Counted from the first letter of the stretch, positions 15,549-24,110 are shown. The stretch is DNA of 45,828 bases from an uncultured Bacteroidota bacterium (GCA_902793295.1 CADBDA010000019.1:1-45828), one strand, 5' to 3'. Made by a program: numbers and translations. Notes: generated by a model not told the origin, from the sequence alone.

Positions 15549-15959
15549 ATGAAAAAGATTGTCCTCCTGTTGTCTTTTGTCCTCTGCCTTGCCGCTGTAG
15601 GCCGCTCGCAGACCGTCCGCAACGCCAACAACTCTTTCATCGCTAAGATGGAGAGCAATGGCACCGTCCGCGACGGCAACAATTCCATGTTGGCGCGAAT
15701 CCAGTCTGACGGCGTGATTCGCGACCCCAACAACCGCTATCTGGGCAAAGTGGAAACCGACGGCACCGTCCGCGACCGCAACAATTCTGCTTTGGGCAAG
15801 GTGGAAAGCGACGGCCGGGTCCGCAATACGAACAATTCCACGCTGGGCAGGATCTATCCCGACGGCGCCGTGCGGGACAAGAACAACCACACGCTCGGCT
15901 ATGCCAGGGACATCCCGGCACGTTACGCCGCCCTCTTTTTCTTCTTCAACCTCTTCTGA
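15549..15959 (+). CDS. Five-fold beta-flower repeat protein
   Basis: Secreted protein of 136 residues. A signal peptide (about 1-20, ending before QTVRN) is followed by five repeats of about 20 residues with the pattern DGxVRDxNNSxLGKV (roughly 22-41, 42-61, 62-81, 82-101, 102-121). This matches the five-fold beta-flower family of Bacteroidota, a one-residue-per-blade ring fold of unknown role. It ends in an aromatic tail, LFFFFNLF. A weak hairpin (AAGAC/GTCTT with a T run, 15979-16001) may terminate it. The last 22 bases recur at 29396-29417. Confidence 0.85.
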   Translation: MKKIVLLLSFVLCLAAVGRSQTVRNANNSFIAKMESNGTVRDGNNSMLARIQSDGVIRDPNNRYLGKVETDGTVRDRNNSALGKVESDGRVRNTNNSTLGRIYPDGAVRDKNNHTLGYARDIPARYAALFFFFNLF

Positions 15960-16000
15960 CTGCAATTCGGCAACAAATAAGACGCACTGATGTCTTTTTT

Positions 16001-16130
16001 TCTTATAGTCTGTTGCCCTGTACAACAGACAGATAAAATATTGTCTCTTGAAAGACGGGGGCGCTACCAATGAGGTTTTGATAGAACAGCTTGTTGCTTT
16101 GGCGTCGTCCTCCACTGTTTTACAATTATT
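16001..16130 (-). pseudogene. C-terminal fragment of a phosphopantetheinyl transferase
   Basis: The minus strand reads KTVEDDAKATSCSIKTSLVA then PPS. The intact PPTase at 29690-30367 has KTVEEEAAIAQCHIETTLVS then PPP at the same place near its C-terminus. The match breaks exactly at 16130, next to the MITE starting at 16131. No other part of a PPTase lies nearby. It is the relic of a diverged second copy. Confidence 0.7.
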
Positions 16131-16294
16131 AGAAGCTGTTTAATTTTGATTGATGGGTTTTAATATGGATATGAACGAGTGGATTTCCGCCTTTCCGAGG
16201 GCGCAATGGGATTCCATTGTAACTGAGGAAAGGTATAGAATATGCCGTTCAGGTGATTTTAGAAATTCATTGAATTTAATTTTAAACAGCTTCT
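16131..16294. mobile_element. MITE-like element, copy 1
   Basis: A 164-bp element with perfect 13-bp terminal inverted repeats AGAAGCTGTTTAA (16131-16143) and TTAAACAGCTTCT (16282-16294). A related copy lies at 20086-20248 in the same orientation. An open frame from ATG 16153 or 16165 runs through it and past the right end. No clear target duplication can be read; the flanks are AT-rich. No transposase is in the window. Confidence 0.7.
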
Positions 16295-16299
16295 TATAT

Positions 16300-16998
16300 C
16301 TACGATTTAAATTGAAATCTCATTTTGTTGAAGTCAAGTGTGTAATTTAATTGATTTAGGACGTTTTGTCCAATAGATGGTAGGTCGTTTTCATTTTCAT
16401 TGAAAATGATTTCTACAGCCATGTTGTGTATTTCTGAGCATCCGATTTTTATTAAAGGAATGTTCACTACAATCCCTTCTTGATTGTTGTAAAGTATTGG
16501 GCATTCAACTCCACAATTGATGATCTCTTTTAGGGTGTTGTACGACAGGGTCCCAATGGCTCTTGCTGGATTGATTGTGAAGTGGCATTCTATTTCGTTG
16601 TCCTCGTCTTCTCCGTCTGAAAAGATATTGCTAATGCCTGTTATGGTACCTTTTATTATTGGTAGTTTATTGTACCACCACATCCTTACATTTCCGGCAC
16701 CTGACACTATACATTTATGCCAGTTCGGGTTTAGATGGCTTATCGCTTCACAGTAGTTTATCACCTGGTTTTTCGCTTTGGCCTTGTCGATGGCTTCTTC
16801 TCTTAATGCTTCGAAATCTGGGTGTCTGTCAAACACTCGTAATGTTTCGGTACATAATTCGATTGCTCGGATATAGTAGCCATAATTGACGTACTTTCGC
16901 ACAATTTCTTTGCGGCAAAGTGGTCCGACTCCTTCTGGACTTTGTAGCATTTCTTCGGCATATTGGACAAATGTTTGTTGGATGTCGTGAGGTTTCAT
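16300..16998 (-). CDS. Retropepsin-like protein lacking the catalytic motif
   Basis: A 232-residue soluble protein. Residues 1-95 are helical and TPR-like (YGYYIRAIELCTETLRVFDR). The rest looks like a retropepsin-type beta fold: GTITGISNIFSDGED, then FTINPARAIGTLSYNTLKEI where the DTG loop should be, and SIGQNVLNQLNYTLDFNKMR, the usual second psi-loop and C-terminal strand. The D-T/S-G triad is absent, so proteolysis is unlikely. Its ATG overlaps the TGA of the upstream gene (16995-16998), so both come from one message. The stop lies six bases from the MITE. Confidence 0.65.
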   Translation of the reverse strand: MKPHDIQQTFVQYAEEMLQSPEGVGPLCRKEIVRKYVNYGYYIRAIELCTETLRVFDRHPDFEALREEAIDKAKAKNQVINYCEAISHLNPNWHKCIVSGAGNVRMWWYNKLPIIKGTITGISNIFSDGEDEDNEIECHFTINPARAIGTLSYNTLKEIINCGVECPILYNNQEGIVVNIPLIKIGCSEIHNMAVEIIFNENENDLPSIGQNVLNQLNYTLDFNKMRFQFKS

Positions 16999-18269
16999 AG
17001 TTGCAGTGCTATTATATCGTTGTTTATTTGAATTTTGGAAAATTTTGAAAGAATATCGGTGCCAATGACATTGTTTTGGAAGTCGTTTGTTACAGCGATG
17101 GCTTTCGCTTTTATTTGAATGTCATTGAAAGAGAGGTTGACTGTTGTCATGAACCCGGTTACTGTGCCATGACATTTTGTTTTATGTTGGGTTGTTTTCT
17201 TTCTTGATGTGCAGGGAACATATTGTGCGTTAATTAAGGTTGTTGATTCTCCACCGAATTCAAAAAATGTAGGTGTTTTGTTGACTGATATTGGGACGAG
17301 AAGGGTTACTCCGTCAGTGTTACGAGAAATGCTCATTGCAGTCCGTTTGGGAATGTTATATTGCGTTGATTGAGTCTTCTTGGATGATATAAATTCTTTG
17401 TAATCATTGTCTTCGTTGTTTTCGATGAATTGAACTACTCTTCGGTATATGCTGCTTTTGTCATCAAATACATTTTTTAATGCGGGGTCATCCAGTGTGG
17501 AGCGGGATAAAGTCTCGTTTACACCTTTGACGGTAATATCATCTATGCAGTTCTCTAATGCAATAGCCGCCTTGTCTGTTTGTCCGACAAGTGAGTAAAT
17601 CTCTGCAGCCAAAAGATTTTTCCAAATGATGGTGTTTTTCTCAGCAATGATTTTGTTTAACATTTTTATGGAGGCATCTATGTCTCCGAAATATGCCAAA
17701 CAAAAGGTTGCATAGTATTTTGCCAAGTCGTTCTTTTTTTGTTCTGACAGGCATACAATTTCATGGAGATCATCAAATGCTTTATCCATTTTACCCAATG
17801 CTCGATAACTCCATCCTCGTTGAAATAGAGCCCATTCTTTTGATCTAGGATGTTGATGTAATGCTTTGTTGCATATCTCGATTGATTTTTCGTGTTCGCC
17901 CATGTTCCTGTATGCGAAAGCTTTGAGTACAAGTAAATTCTCGCTCTCTTTGTTGTACATTTCGGTTATATCTGGTACTTTATTATATTCTCCTAACTCG
18001 TAATAACATTGAACCCTTCTTTCCGTGAGGACCTCCTTATGAATAAATTTATATCTATTTTGTATTATGTCTATGTAATATAATGCAGTATTATAATATC
18101 CAAGATGCATAAGTAGTGCACATTTGGTATCGATAATGTCCAGACAATGAGGTGATTCAACCTCAAGATTCGACACTTTTTCAAGTTTTTTCATATATTC
18201 ATGTCTGTTGAATTGTTTGTTTTTTAGTGTCTCCCAAATTGACTGGATGTATGAATCTTGTGTTTCCAT
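16995..18269 (-). CDS. TPR protein with degenerate retropepsin-like domain
   Basis: Protein of 424 residues with no signal peptide. Residues about 40-290 are TPR-like helix pairs (NLLVLKAFAYRNMGEHEKSI, WALFQRGWSYRALGKMDKAF). Residues about 315-424 resemble a retropepsin-type aspartyl protease: the C-terminal NVIGTDILSKFSKIQI is the family's conserved second half. The catalytic loop reads FEFGGESTTLI (336-346) where FxVDTGASxT would be expected, so it is probably not an active protease. It overlaps the following shorter homologue by four bases. The pair may form a heterodimeric scaffold, which is inference. Confidence 0.7.
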   Translation of the reverse strand: METQDSYIQSIWETLKNKQFNRHEYMKKLEKVSNLEVESPHCLDIIDTKCALLMHLGYYNTALYYIDIIQNRYKFIHKEVLTERRVQCYYELGEYNKVPDITEMYNKESENLLVLKAFAYRNMGEHEKSIEICNKALHQHPRSKEWALFQRGWSYRALGKMDKAFDDLHEIVCLSEQKKNDLAKYYATFCLAYFGDIDASIKMLNKIIAEKNTIIWKNLLAAEIYSLVGQTDKAAIALENCIDDITVKGVNETLSRSTLDDPALKNVFDDKSSIYRRVVQFIENNEDNDYKEFISSKKTQSTQYNIPKRTAMSISRNTDGVTLLVPISVNKTPTFFEFGGESTTLINAQYVPCTSRKKTTQHKTKCHGTVTGFMTTVNLSFNDIQIKAKAIAVTNDFQNNVIGTDILSKFSKIQINNDIIALQL

Positions 18270-18640
18270 GGCGATAATTATTTGGTTTTTTGATTGGTAT
18301 TTGTTTTTTTTTGTCTGTTGTAGGGAAGCTATTGTTATTTTATTTCAAGTGTTACAACAGTAGTAATCGCTTTTTTTTATTTATCGTTTATTCTTTTTAT
18401 TAATTTTGACAATGATAATAGATTTATTGTGAGATTTTTTGCGGTATATTTGTGTTTAAATAATTGTTATTCAAATTAAATATCATCTATTTCTAAATAT
18501 AGTAAAATCCACTGCAAATATACAAATAAAATATTACAACAAGATCTTTTTCTCAAAAAAAATGAAATTTTTGAGGTTTTCTCTACATAAAGAATTGATT
18601 ACTAATCGATTTTTTTTCGATGCCAAATGATATAAAAAAT
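18270..18640. other. AT-rich intergenic region with minus-strand -7 element
   Basis: No gene is seen here. At 18515-18522 the minus strand reads TATATTTG, a TAnnTTTG match, which could drive the TPR/retropepsin pair with a leader of about 240 bases. A plus-strand TATATTTG at 18445-18452 has no gene after it. Confidence 0.45.
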
Positions 18641-18668
18641 AGAGGAGAATTTCATGAAATTCTCCTCT
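18641..18668 (-). terminator. Terminator: 28-bp perfect palindrome
   Basis: AGAGGAGAATTTCA is followed directly by its exact reverse complement. On the minus strand ATTTTTTATATC comes after it, so it acts as terminator of the NrtR-like gene that ends at 18697. Confidence 0.8.
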
Positions 18669-18696
18669 AATGGGTGTGTCTTTATATTGTATGTTT

Positions 18697-19806
18697 TTAC
18701 AGTCTTAATGCTAAGTTCTTGTTTTCCATATAATAGTCATACCAATTGTCATCGTATTTGAACAATACGGCTGGACGAGTGGTAGACTTTTCGGTTTTTT
18801 TGACTTTGCCGTTTTCTGTATATTCTATGATTAAGTTGCGCTCTTTTAGTGTCTTTTTCAGGTTACTTATCTCTAGGTTCCCATCAATGATTAAATCATA
18901 CATTCTTTTGATTTGTTGCATTGTGAACATTTCTTTGTTGTTTTCGCTAATAAAGAAATCTCTTCCTACAGGCTGTGTCCTTGCTTGTAATCGTAATGTC
19001 TGTAATGCGTCTAATAGTATTTCTGCATGGTCGAACAACATACGGAACACCCATTTTTCATTTCGTTCCTCTTGACTGGGCCTTTTCTCTATATTGTTTG
19101 ATGTGAGGTTTGGTGCTTTTCTTTCGATTGTCATTTCATAACAGTCGTTGTCTTTAAATATTTGATAAAGAGGTGCCCAATAGGCAGTTGTCTCAGTCTT
19201 TCCCAGTAATTTGGGATTTTTAAAGATTAAGGATGTTTCTTTTTCGATCGTTTCATTCTCTTTGCTTACAAAAAAATTGTTTACCAACCTTTGACGTCGT
19301 TGCAGCCGAAGGCGTTGATTGGTTTCATTCTCTTTGCTTACAAAAAAATAGGGGTTTACCAACATCATGTAAGGTTGTGTGATGACTCGGTCTTTCTTGT
19401 CTATTCCGGATACCTCAATTAGTGGTCTGTCTTTGTCTCTGTTCGGACAGTCACGCAACTTCAGTGGCGTCATTTCTGGCATCATTTTCAAAACAAACTC
19501 TTTTTCGGAAAAACGTGTTCCGTCAATTTTAAGCCGGATTGCATCTGATAGACAATGTTTTAATTCATCTCCGTTTTGATAATTGTCAGGAACCTCTCCC
19601 CATTGGTTTCCGTTTATTTCATCAAAACGCAGCTTCCGTCCAGGAAGCCGCCAATGTTCTTGATCTTCCGAGATGATGAGTACTCGCAAATCATTCTCAA
19701 TTATGGATAGTATTACCCCATCGACGGCTATTATCGCTCGAGGATGTCTGTACTCATATTTTCCTTCCTTATTAAGCATAATGTTGTTTTTTTCTAATAA
19801 CGTCAT
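18697..19806 (-). CDS. NrtR-like Nudix/winged-helix protein with internal duplication
   Basis: Protein of 369 residues. The N-terminal part (about 20-150) resembles the Nudix-fold domain of NrtR regulators: RAIIAVDGVILSIIENDLRV, then HWRLPGRKLRFDE. The glutamate cluster of an active Nudix box is not evident. The C-terminal part (about 290-350) fits the NrtR winged helix: FTMQQIKRMYDLIIDGNLEI with ISNLKKTLKERNLIIEY. In NrtR proteins this pairing senses ADP-ribose and represses NAD genes. FFVSKENET appears twice (154-162, 178-186) because about 72 bp are duplicated in frame (19249-19361). A helical spacer of about 100 residues makes it longer than usual NrtR. Its targets are unknown. Confidence 0.6.
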   Translation of the reverse strand: MTLLEKNNIMLNKEGKYEYRHPRAIIAVDGVILSIIENDLRVLIISEDQEHWRLPGRKLRFDEINGNQWGEVPDNYQNGDELKHCLSDAIRLKIDGTRFSEKEFVLKMMPEMTPLKLRDCPNRDKDRPLIEVSGIDKKDRVITQPYMMLVNPYFFVSKENETNQRLRLQRRQRLVNNFFVSKENETIEKETSLIFKNPKLLGKTETTAYWAPLYQIFKDNDCYEMTIERKAPNLTSNNIEKRPSQEERNEKWVFRMLFDHAEILLDALQTLRLQARTQPVGRDFFISENNKEMFTMQQIKRMYDLIIDGNLEISNLKKTLKERNLIIEYTENGKVKKTEKSTTRPAVLFKYDDNWYDYYMENKNLALRL

Positions 19807-20001
19807 GAAAAAAAATATATTGTTGGATCTATTATTCTTTTATTAAATTCTTTTCTTTCTTTTAGTAAAAACCATTATTATTATCTCCCGAACAATGTTT
19901 TTAACCTTTTTTAACTATGGCTATGTGCCATAATATTAGGTACATATGTAGTTTAATTAAAAAATATTTCCAAATATAGTAAAAAATATTAAAACATTAC
20001 G

Positions 20002-20009
20002 TATTTTTG
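20002..20009 (+). promoter_or_regulatory. Promoter -7 element upstream of MITE copy 2 and the plus-strand operon
   Basis: TATTTTTG fits TAnnTTTG. No -33 TTTG was found at 19-21 bases. If active it would transcribe the small frame in the MITE copy and the operon from 20280. The rest of 19807-20085 is AT-rich with no gene. Confidence 0.4.
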
Positions 20010-20085
20010 CAAACGAAAAACGAAATGTCATTGTAACTGACAGTGCTGCTGCATTGATAGGTGCTTGTAATAATTGGTATTTTTA

Positions 20086-20248
20086 AGATGCTGTTTGATA
20101 TGATTGATGAATTTTATTATGGACATGAACGAGCGGATTTTCGCCTTTCCGAGGGCGCAATGGGGTTCCATTGTAACTGAGGAAAGGTATAAAATATGCC
20201 GTTCAGGTGCTTTAAGAAAATCATTGAATCTTATTTTAAATAACTTCT
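20086..20248. mobile_element. MITE-like element, copy 2
   Basis: This 163-bp relative of the element at 16131-16294 has the same orientation but eroded ends: AGATGCTGTTTGA at the left and TTAAATAACTTCT at the right. The interior is well kept, for example the 20 bases TTTCCGAGGGCGCAATGGG with one base more on either side. It lies in the leader of the plus-strand operon. Confidence 0.65.
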
Positions 20249-20250
20249 AA
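20107..20250 (+). CDS. Small frame inside MITE copy 2
   Basis: A 47-residue frame starting MNFIMDMNERIFAFPRAQWG and ending in LNLILNNF. The other MITE copy has the same frame open, without any indel, from 16153 or 16165, and there it runs on past the element end. Most base differences between the copies change amino acids, which argues against strong selection on protein. It may be a relic of a transposase N-terminus or merely an open frame. Confidence 0.3.
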   Translation: MNFIMDMNERIFAFPRAQWGSIVTEERYKICRSGALRKSLNLILNNF

Positions 20251-20279
20251 TAAATAATTATTATCTTAAAAACATAATC

Positions 20280-21611
20280 ATGAAAAAAATTATTGTTTCT
20301 ATCGTAATGTTCGTTTTCGTTGAAGTTGCATTTGCTCAGAAAACAGACGTGGAATGTATGCTTGACAGGTTTCTCTCCTATGTCAAAATTGGTTCGCAAT
20401 CTGTTGACACTTCCGAAAACATCTTTTTCTTGACTGAGGGTCAACGACAAATGGCCAATTTGATTTACAATGAAATCAAAACTATCAAAGGTGTGGAAGT
20501 CAAAATGTCGCCAGACTATTATGTCTACGCCAAGGTGCCGTCGAACATGAAAAAACAGGTGCCTTCGGTGGCCTTTATGGCTCATCTGGACAACACACCC
20601 GAGGCACCTGGACCGAACACCGGTCGGCAAGTGTATCCTCAAGTACAACACAACTACGACGGCGGTGACATTGTGCTGAACAATAACATTGTGCTGAGTC
20701 CAAATTCGCCGCAAGGTGCCCATCTAAAAGATCTCATTGGTAGAACCATTGTTACCAGCGATGGCACAACTTTGCTTGGGGCTGATTGCAAGGCGGGCTG
20801 TGCTATATTGGTGACACTGATAGAGAAAATGGCTGCAGATGAAAAATTCAAACATGGCGATGTCTATTTCTTCTTTACCCAAAACGAAGATGTGGGCAAG
20901 GTGGCCATGCGGATAGACCTCAATTATATGGACAAGGTGCCGGAAATACTGATTGATGTCGATGGCAATGACTATGGCGAATTTTCCGTGGCCAATTTCA
21001 CAGCGGAGAACCGCGCCTATCTGTTCAAGGGTAATCAGGCACATTCAAGCAATGGCAAAGTGTTGGGATACGCTGACGCACGCACGGCCATGGCTTATTT
21101 TATTGCCCAACTGCCGTTGGAGGTTCATCCTTCTAACTCCGAAAAAATGCAAGGATATGTGCATTGCTTTGACATCACAGAAATGGATAACATGCAAGAC
21201 TGGGAAATTCAGTTTAGACTGCGCTATTTCGATAAGGCCGACAGCGTGACTTATTCGGGCTATATGAACGAGGCCATGCGTAAAACCCGCGAAGCCTTCC
21301 CTAAAGTGGAGATAGAGATGACTAAATGTTTCATACAGTATGACAATGTTGCCAACAGCATGTATTCAGGGCTCCCGGATATAATCATGGCTGCTGCAAA
21401 GAAATCGGGCATTCCATTGAAACCCACACACCTTCGTGCTGGAACGACTTGTGCTCTGATGGTGGCCAAGGGTCTGCCCGGCGGTCCCTGTATTTATGGT
21501 GGTCAGCAGGCTGTGCACAGCGTCCGCGAGTGGAGCTGCATGGAGGAACTGGTGGAACTGACGGGACTTTGTCGGAACATTGTTGAGGAGGTCTGCAAGT
21601 TGTCAAAATAA
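20280..21611 (+). CDS. Exported peptidase T-like M20 metallopeptidase
   Basis: Protein of 443 residues. It matches peptidase T over most of its length but has a signal peptide (1-19, cleavage before QKTD), whereas classical PepT is cytosolic. Metal-site regions are visible: AHLDN with H102 and D104, LGADCKAG with D169, QNEDVG with E203-D204 where PepT has EE, DVDG, and a C-terminal GGQQAVHSVRE in place of the usual GGxNFHGKHE. The acid change and the CKAG variant suggest altered activity, though the main ligands seem to remain. It is the first gene of a five-gene plus-strand operon, spaced 29 bases from the next. Confidence 0.8.
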   Translation: MKKIIVSIVMFVFVEVAFAQKTDVECMLDRFLSYVKIGSQSVDTSENIFFLTEGQRQMANLIYNEIKTIKGVEVKMSPDYYVYAKVPSNMKKQVPSVAFMAHLDNTPEAPGPNTGRQVYPQVQHNYDGGDIVLNNNIVLSPNSPQGAHLKDLIGRTIVTSDGTTLLGADCKAGCAILVTLIEKMAADEKFKHGDVYFFFTQNEDVGKVAMRIDLNYMDKVPEILIDVDGNDYGEFSVANFTAENRAYLFKGNQAHSSNGKVLGYADARTAMAYFIAQLPLEVHPSNSEKMQGYVHCFDITEMDNMQDWEIQFRLRYFDKADSVTYSGYMNEAMRKTREAFPKVEIEMTKCFIQYDNVANSMYSGLPDIIMAAAKKSGIPLKPTHLRAGTTCALMVAKGLPGGPCIYGGQQAVHSVREWSCMEELVELTGLCRNIVEEVCKLSK

Positions 21612-21640
21612 GATAACAGCACATAATAAATAAAAAACAT

Positions 21641-22435
21641 ATGAAAAAACTTATTTTTCCCACACTGTTGGGCCTGTTTGGATTGGTTGCTTTTTTACTG
21701 CAATTGGAAATAATATTGGTTGTCTGCGAAACATTATGTCTCGCAATCATTGTATGGCAGTTTTGTAGTAAAAAGCTACCCATTCGGGTATTGCCGCTGA
21801 TAGTGTCTGCTCTTGTGGTTGGAGCAATATTGTTTAGTCAGGCATCAATAGGAAAATGGATCAATATGATTTGGCCTCATACTTCAGTATGGCTTCCAGA
21901 TGAACAACCGCAGGAGGAACTCCCGTGGATAGCCAGGTATTTGCTATATCGTCCGTACACTTGGTTTTATCGGGTGGCTGATGCCCTCATGGGACTTTGC
22001 CTTTCTGCCATTTTAATGCCTTGGTTCAAACTCCTTACAGAGAATCACCTTGTGTCAACATCTGTCATAATGGCCGTAATGTTTTTGCTGTCAGCCATTC
22101 TCTTGCCTTTTGGAATTGACTTGGGACTCGTTTTGGGGATTCCATTCGCTGCCTATTGTGTTACTTTAATGGTAATTGACTTTTTTGCTGAGAGAAAAAA
22201 CATGTTGTTTTTAATGACTTTTTTGTCGGTACTGGCATTTTCGCTATTTGTGACGCTTGTGGTGGGAATACGATGTCACCAAGGGCATAATAATGTCGAC
22301 ATAGTCGTCGTTATAGAATGGATTGTTATCTTCTCTGCTCCATTATGCGCATCCCTGATGTATATTGTATGGCCTCTCCGAAAAAAACGTATAGAATCAC
22401 AACTGCTTCGCGAATGTGAAAAAAAAGAAGATTGA
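21641..22435 (+). CDS. Polytopic membrane protein
   Basis: A 264-residue protein with about seven hydrophobic segments, for example IFPTLLGLFGLVAFLLQLEI, LPLIVSALVVGAILF, SVIMAVMFLLSAILLPFGID and VVVIEWIVIFSAPLCASLMY. A polar loop (about 68-105, PDEQPQEELPW) lies in the middle. It ends in a charged tail, KKRIESQLLRECEKKED. I recognise no transporter family and no catalytic motif. Its place in the operon suggests work with the exported hydrolases on either side. Confidence 0.7.
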   Translation: MKKLIFPTLLGLFGLVAFLLQLEIILVVCETLCLAIIVWQFCSKKLPIRVLPLIVSALVVGAILFSQASIGKWINMIWPHTSVWLPDEQPQEELPWIARYLLYRPYTWFYRVADALMGLCLSAILMPWFKLLTENHLVSTSVIMAVMFLLSAILLPFGIDLGLVLGIPFAAYCVTLMVIDFFAERKNMLFLMTFLSVLAFSLFVTLVVGIRCHQGHNNVDIVVVIEWIVIFSAPLCASLMYIVWPLRKKRIESQLLRECEKKED

Positions 22436-22508
22436 TGCCTTGGTACAGGATTATTTGAATCATGGAAGAATAATATTAGTTTGAAAACATATTAAAAATG
22501 GATTGTTT

Positions 22509-22922
22509 ATGAAATACCTACATGTCTATACTGCAATGCTATTATTACTAATGGTTGTTGGATGTAATAATAGTAACACGGTGAAAGAGGAGTCCGTCGA
22601 TTCCGGAAAATTCCTGTGTGACCTATTCTTGGATTTAGGATATGGGTCTGACGGAGTTTTTCTGATAGAGGATAGCAATTTATACCGTTATTTGGACTCG
22701 GTTTGTTTTCTTCTGAGTGAGTCTAATTCGAAACAAAGTGATGATTTTTACCGTAATCTCATCATTGACGCAAGGGAAGAGGGTACAAAACGATGCATTC
22801 TTGTGGAACAAAACATCCCTTACTCGGTGTGGCTCAACATATACAATCTGCCTGGTTGGAGGCATGGAGTGATAAAGATGGTTGACGGAAAGAGTGTCGT
22901 TCTGAAAGAATCATGTTATTGA
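22509..22922 (+). CDS. Small lipoprotein
   Basis: Protein of 137 residues from ATG 22509; an in-frame TTG two codons upstream is a poorer start. The signal ends in VVGC, a good lipobox, followed by NNSNTVKEES, so it should be a lipoprotein. The mature part is about 115 residues with no family I know; it has the motif LPGWRHGVIKMVDGK near the end. It lies between the membrane protein and the PfkB gene. Confidence 0.7.
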   Translation: MKYLHVYTAMLLLLMVVGCNNSNTVKEESVDSGKFLCDLFLDLGYGSDGVFLIEDSNLYRYLDSVCFLLSESNSKQSDDFYRNLIIDAREEGTKRCILVEQNIPYSVWLNIYNLPGWRHGVIKMVDGKSVVLKESCY

Positions 22923-22957
22923 TTATTATTAGTGACAATTATTAAACGATATGCAAT

Positions 22958-24061
22958 ATGGGCAAAATTGGACCAATAATATATAAAACCCTTGAGGGAA
23001 TCTTTGGTGGTGTTGTTTCTTCAATTTTAACGTGGATTGGAATAGTTGTTGTTGGCATCATTGTTTTGGTTGGAATAGTCAAACTGATTGTATTGGCCAA
23101 CAAAAAAATGATGGAGATGAAAAAACAAAGAAAAGAAACAAGGTCTAAAATAGAACGGATCAATGACATAAGTCCATTGGTTTGTGGAATTGGGGAATGT
23201 TTGTGGGATGTAATGGGTGATCAGAAACAATTGGGGGGCGCTCCGATGAATTTCGCCTTTCATGTTGGGCAGTTGTTGGGAATGGACAAATCTATAGCAA
23301 TAAGTTCTATCGGTAATGATAAAAATGGAGATAATATTGTCGAAGAGTATAACAAGATTGGGCTAAGGCATATTTTGGCAATTAATAACTCTCATAAAAC
23401 AGGAGTTGTAAATGTGAAGTTGCATAAGGGTATTCCTAATTATGAGATTGTGGAAGATGTTGCATGGGATTATATTCCATTCTCATCTGAAATTAAAAAG
23501 AAAGCATCCAACGCGCGTGCAGTTTGTTTCGGTACACTGTCACAACGTTCCATCGCTTCTCGCTCTTGCATTAACAGTTTCATAGACGCAACACCGGATT
23601 CCTGCATGAGGATTTTCGACATCAACTTGCGTCAAAACTATTACACTAAAGACATTGTCGACAGTTCGATGCATAGATGTAACGTGATGAAACTTAACGA
23701 CGAGGAATTGCCTATTGTATGTAAGATGTTTGGGATAGAAAAAAACACACCGGAGGATTGTTGCCGTGAAATAATGTCATCATGGGGAATTAATACTATA
23801 ATCTATACATGTGGTGCGGAGGGATCCTATATTTTCACTCAAGACGAAATGTCATACAAGGACACTCCTAAAGTGAATGTTGTTGATACGGTTGGCGCCG
23901 GCGATTCCTTTACCGCCGCATTTTGTGCTGCCATTCTCAAAGGTTTACCACTTGACGAGGCTCACCAACTTGCCGTTGACGTCAGTGCATACGTATGTAC
24001 TCGACAGGGTGCAATGCCGGAACTGCCCGAGAAAATAAGGGGCTCACTTATGAATAATTGA
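22958..24061 (+). CDS. Membrane-anchored PfkB-family sugar kinase
   Basis: Residues 1-72 hold a strong membrane segment (about 20-48, SILTWIGIVVVGIIVLVGIV) and a basic linker (KKMMEMKKQRKETRSK). Residues 74-360 form a PfkB/ribokinase domain. It starts CGIGECLWDVMGDQKQLGGA with the GG sugar-binding turn, and DTVGAGDSF (310-318) is the ATP site with catalytic base D316. PfkB kinases phosphorylate sugars such as fructose or ribose, or nucleosides, and are normally soluble; a membrane anchor is unusual. Positive residues after the segment put the kinase in the cytosol. It precedes the phosphatase-nucleoside hydrolase fusion by 49 bases. Confidence 0.85.
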   Translation: MGKIGPIIYKTLEGIFGGVVSSILTWIGIVVVGIIVLVGIVKLIVLANKKMMEMKKQRKETRSKIERINDISPLVCGIGECLWDVMGDQKQLGGAPMNFAFHVGQLLGMDKSIAISSIGNDKNGDNIVEEYNKIGLRHILAINNSHKTGVVNVKLHKGIPNYEIVEDVAWDYIPFSSEIKKKASNARAVCFGTLSQRSIASRSCINSFIDATPDSCMRIFDINLRQNYYTKDIVDSSMHRCNVMKLNDEELPIVCKMFGIEKNTPEDCCREIMSSWGINTIIYTCGAEGSYIFTQDEMSYKDTPKVNVVDTVGAGDSFTAAFCAAILKGLPLDEAHQLAVDVSAYVCTRQGAMPELPEKIRGSLMNN

Positions 24062-24110
24062 AACACAATTGCTGCTTTTTTTAATGTAACATATAAATAA
24101 ACCATTAGTT

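Noticed and set aside
15543..16115. Minus-strand frame of 190 codons across the beta-flower gene
   Set aside because: Its first 40 codons are the PPTase fragment reported above; the rest is antisense to a repeat protein with a signal peptide.
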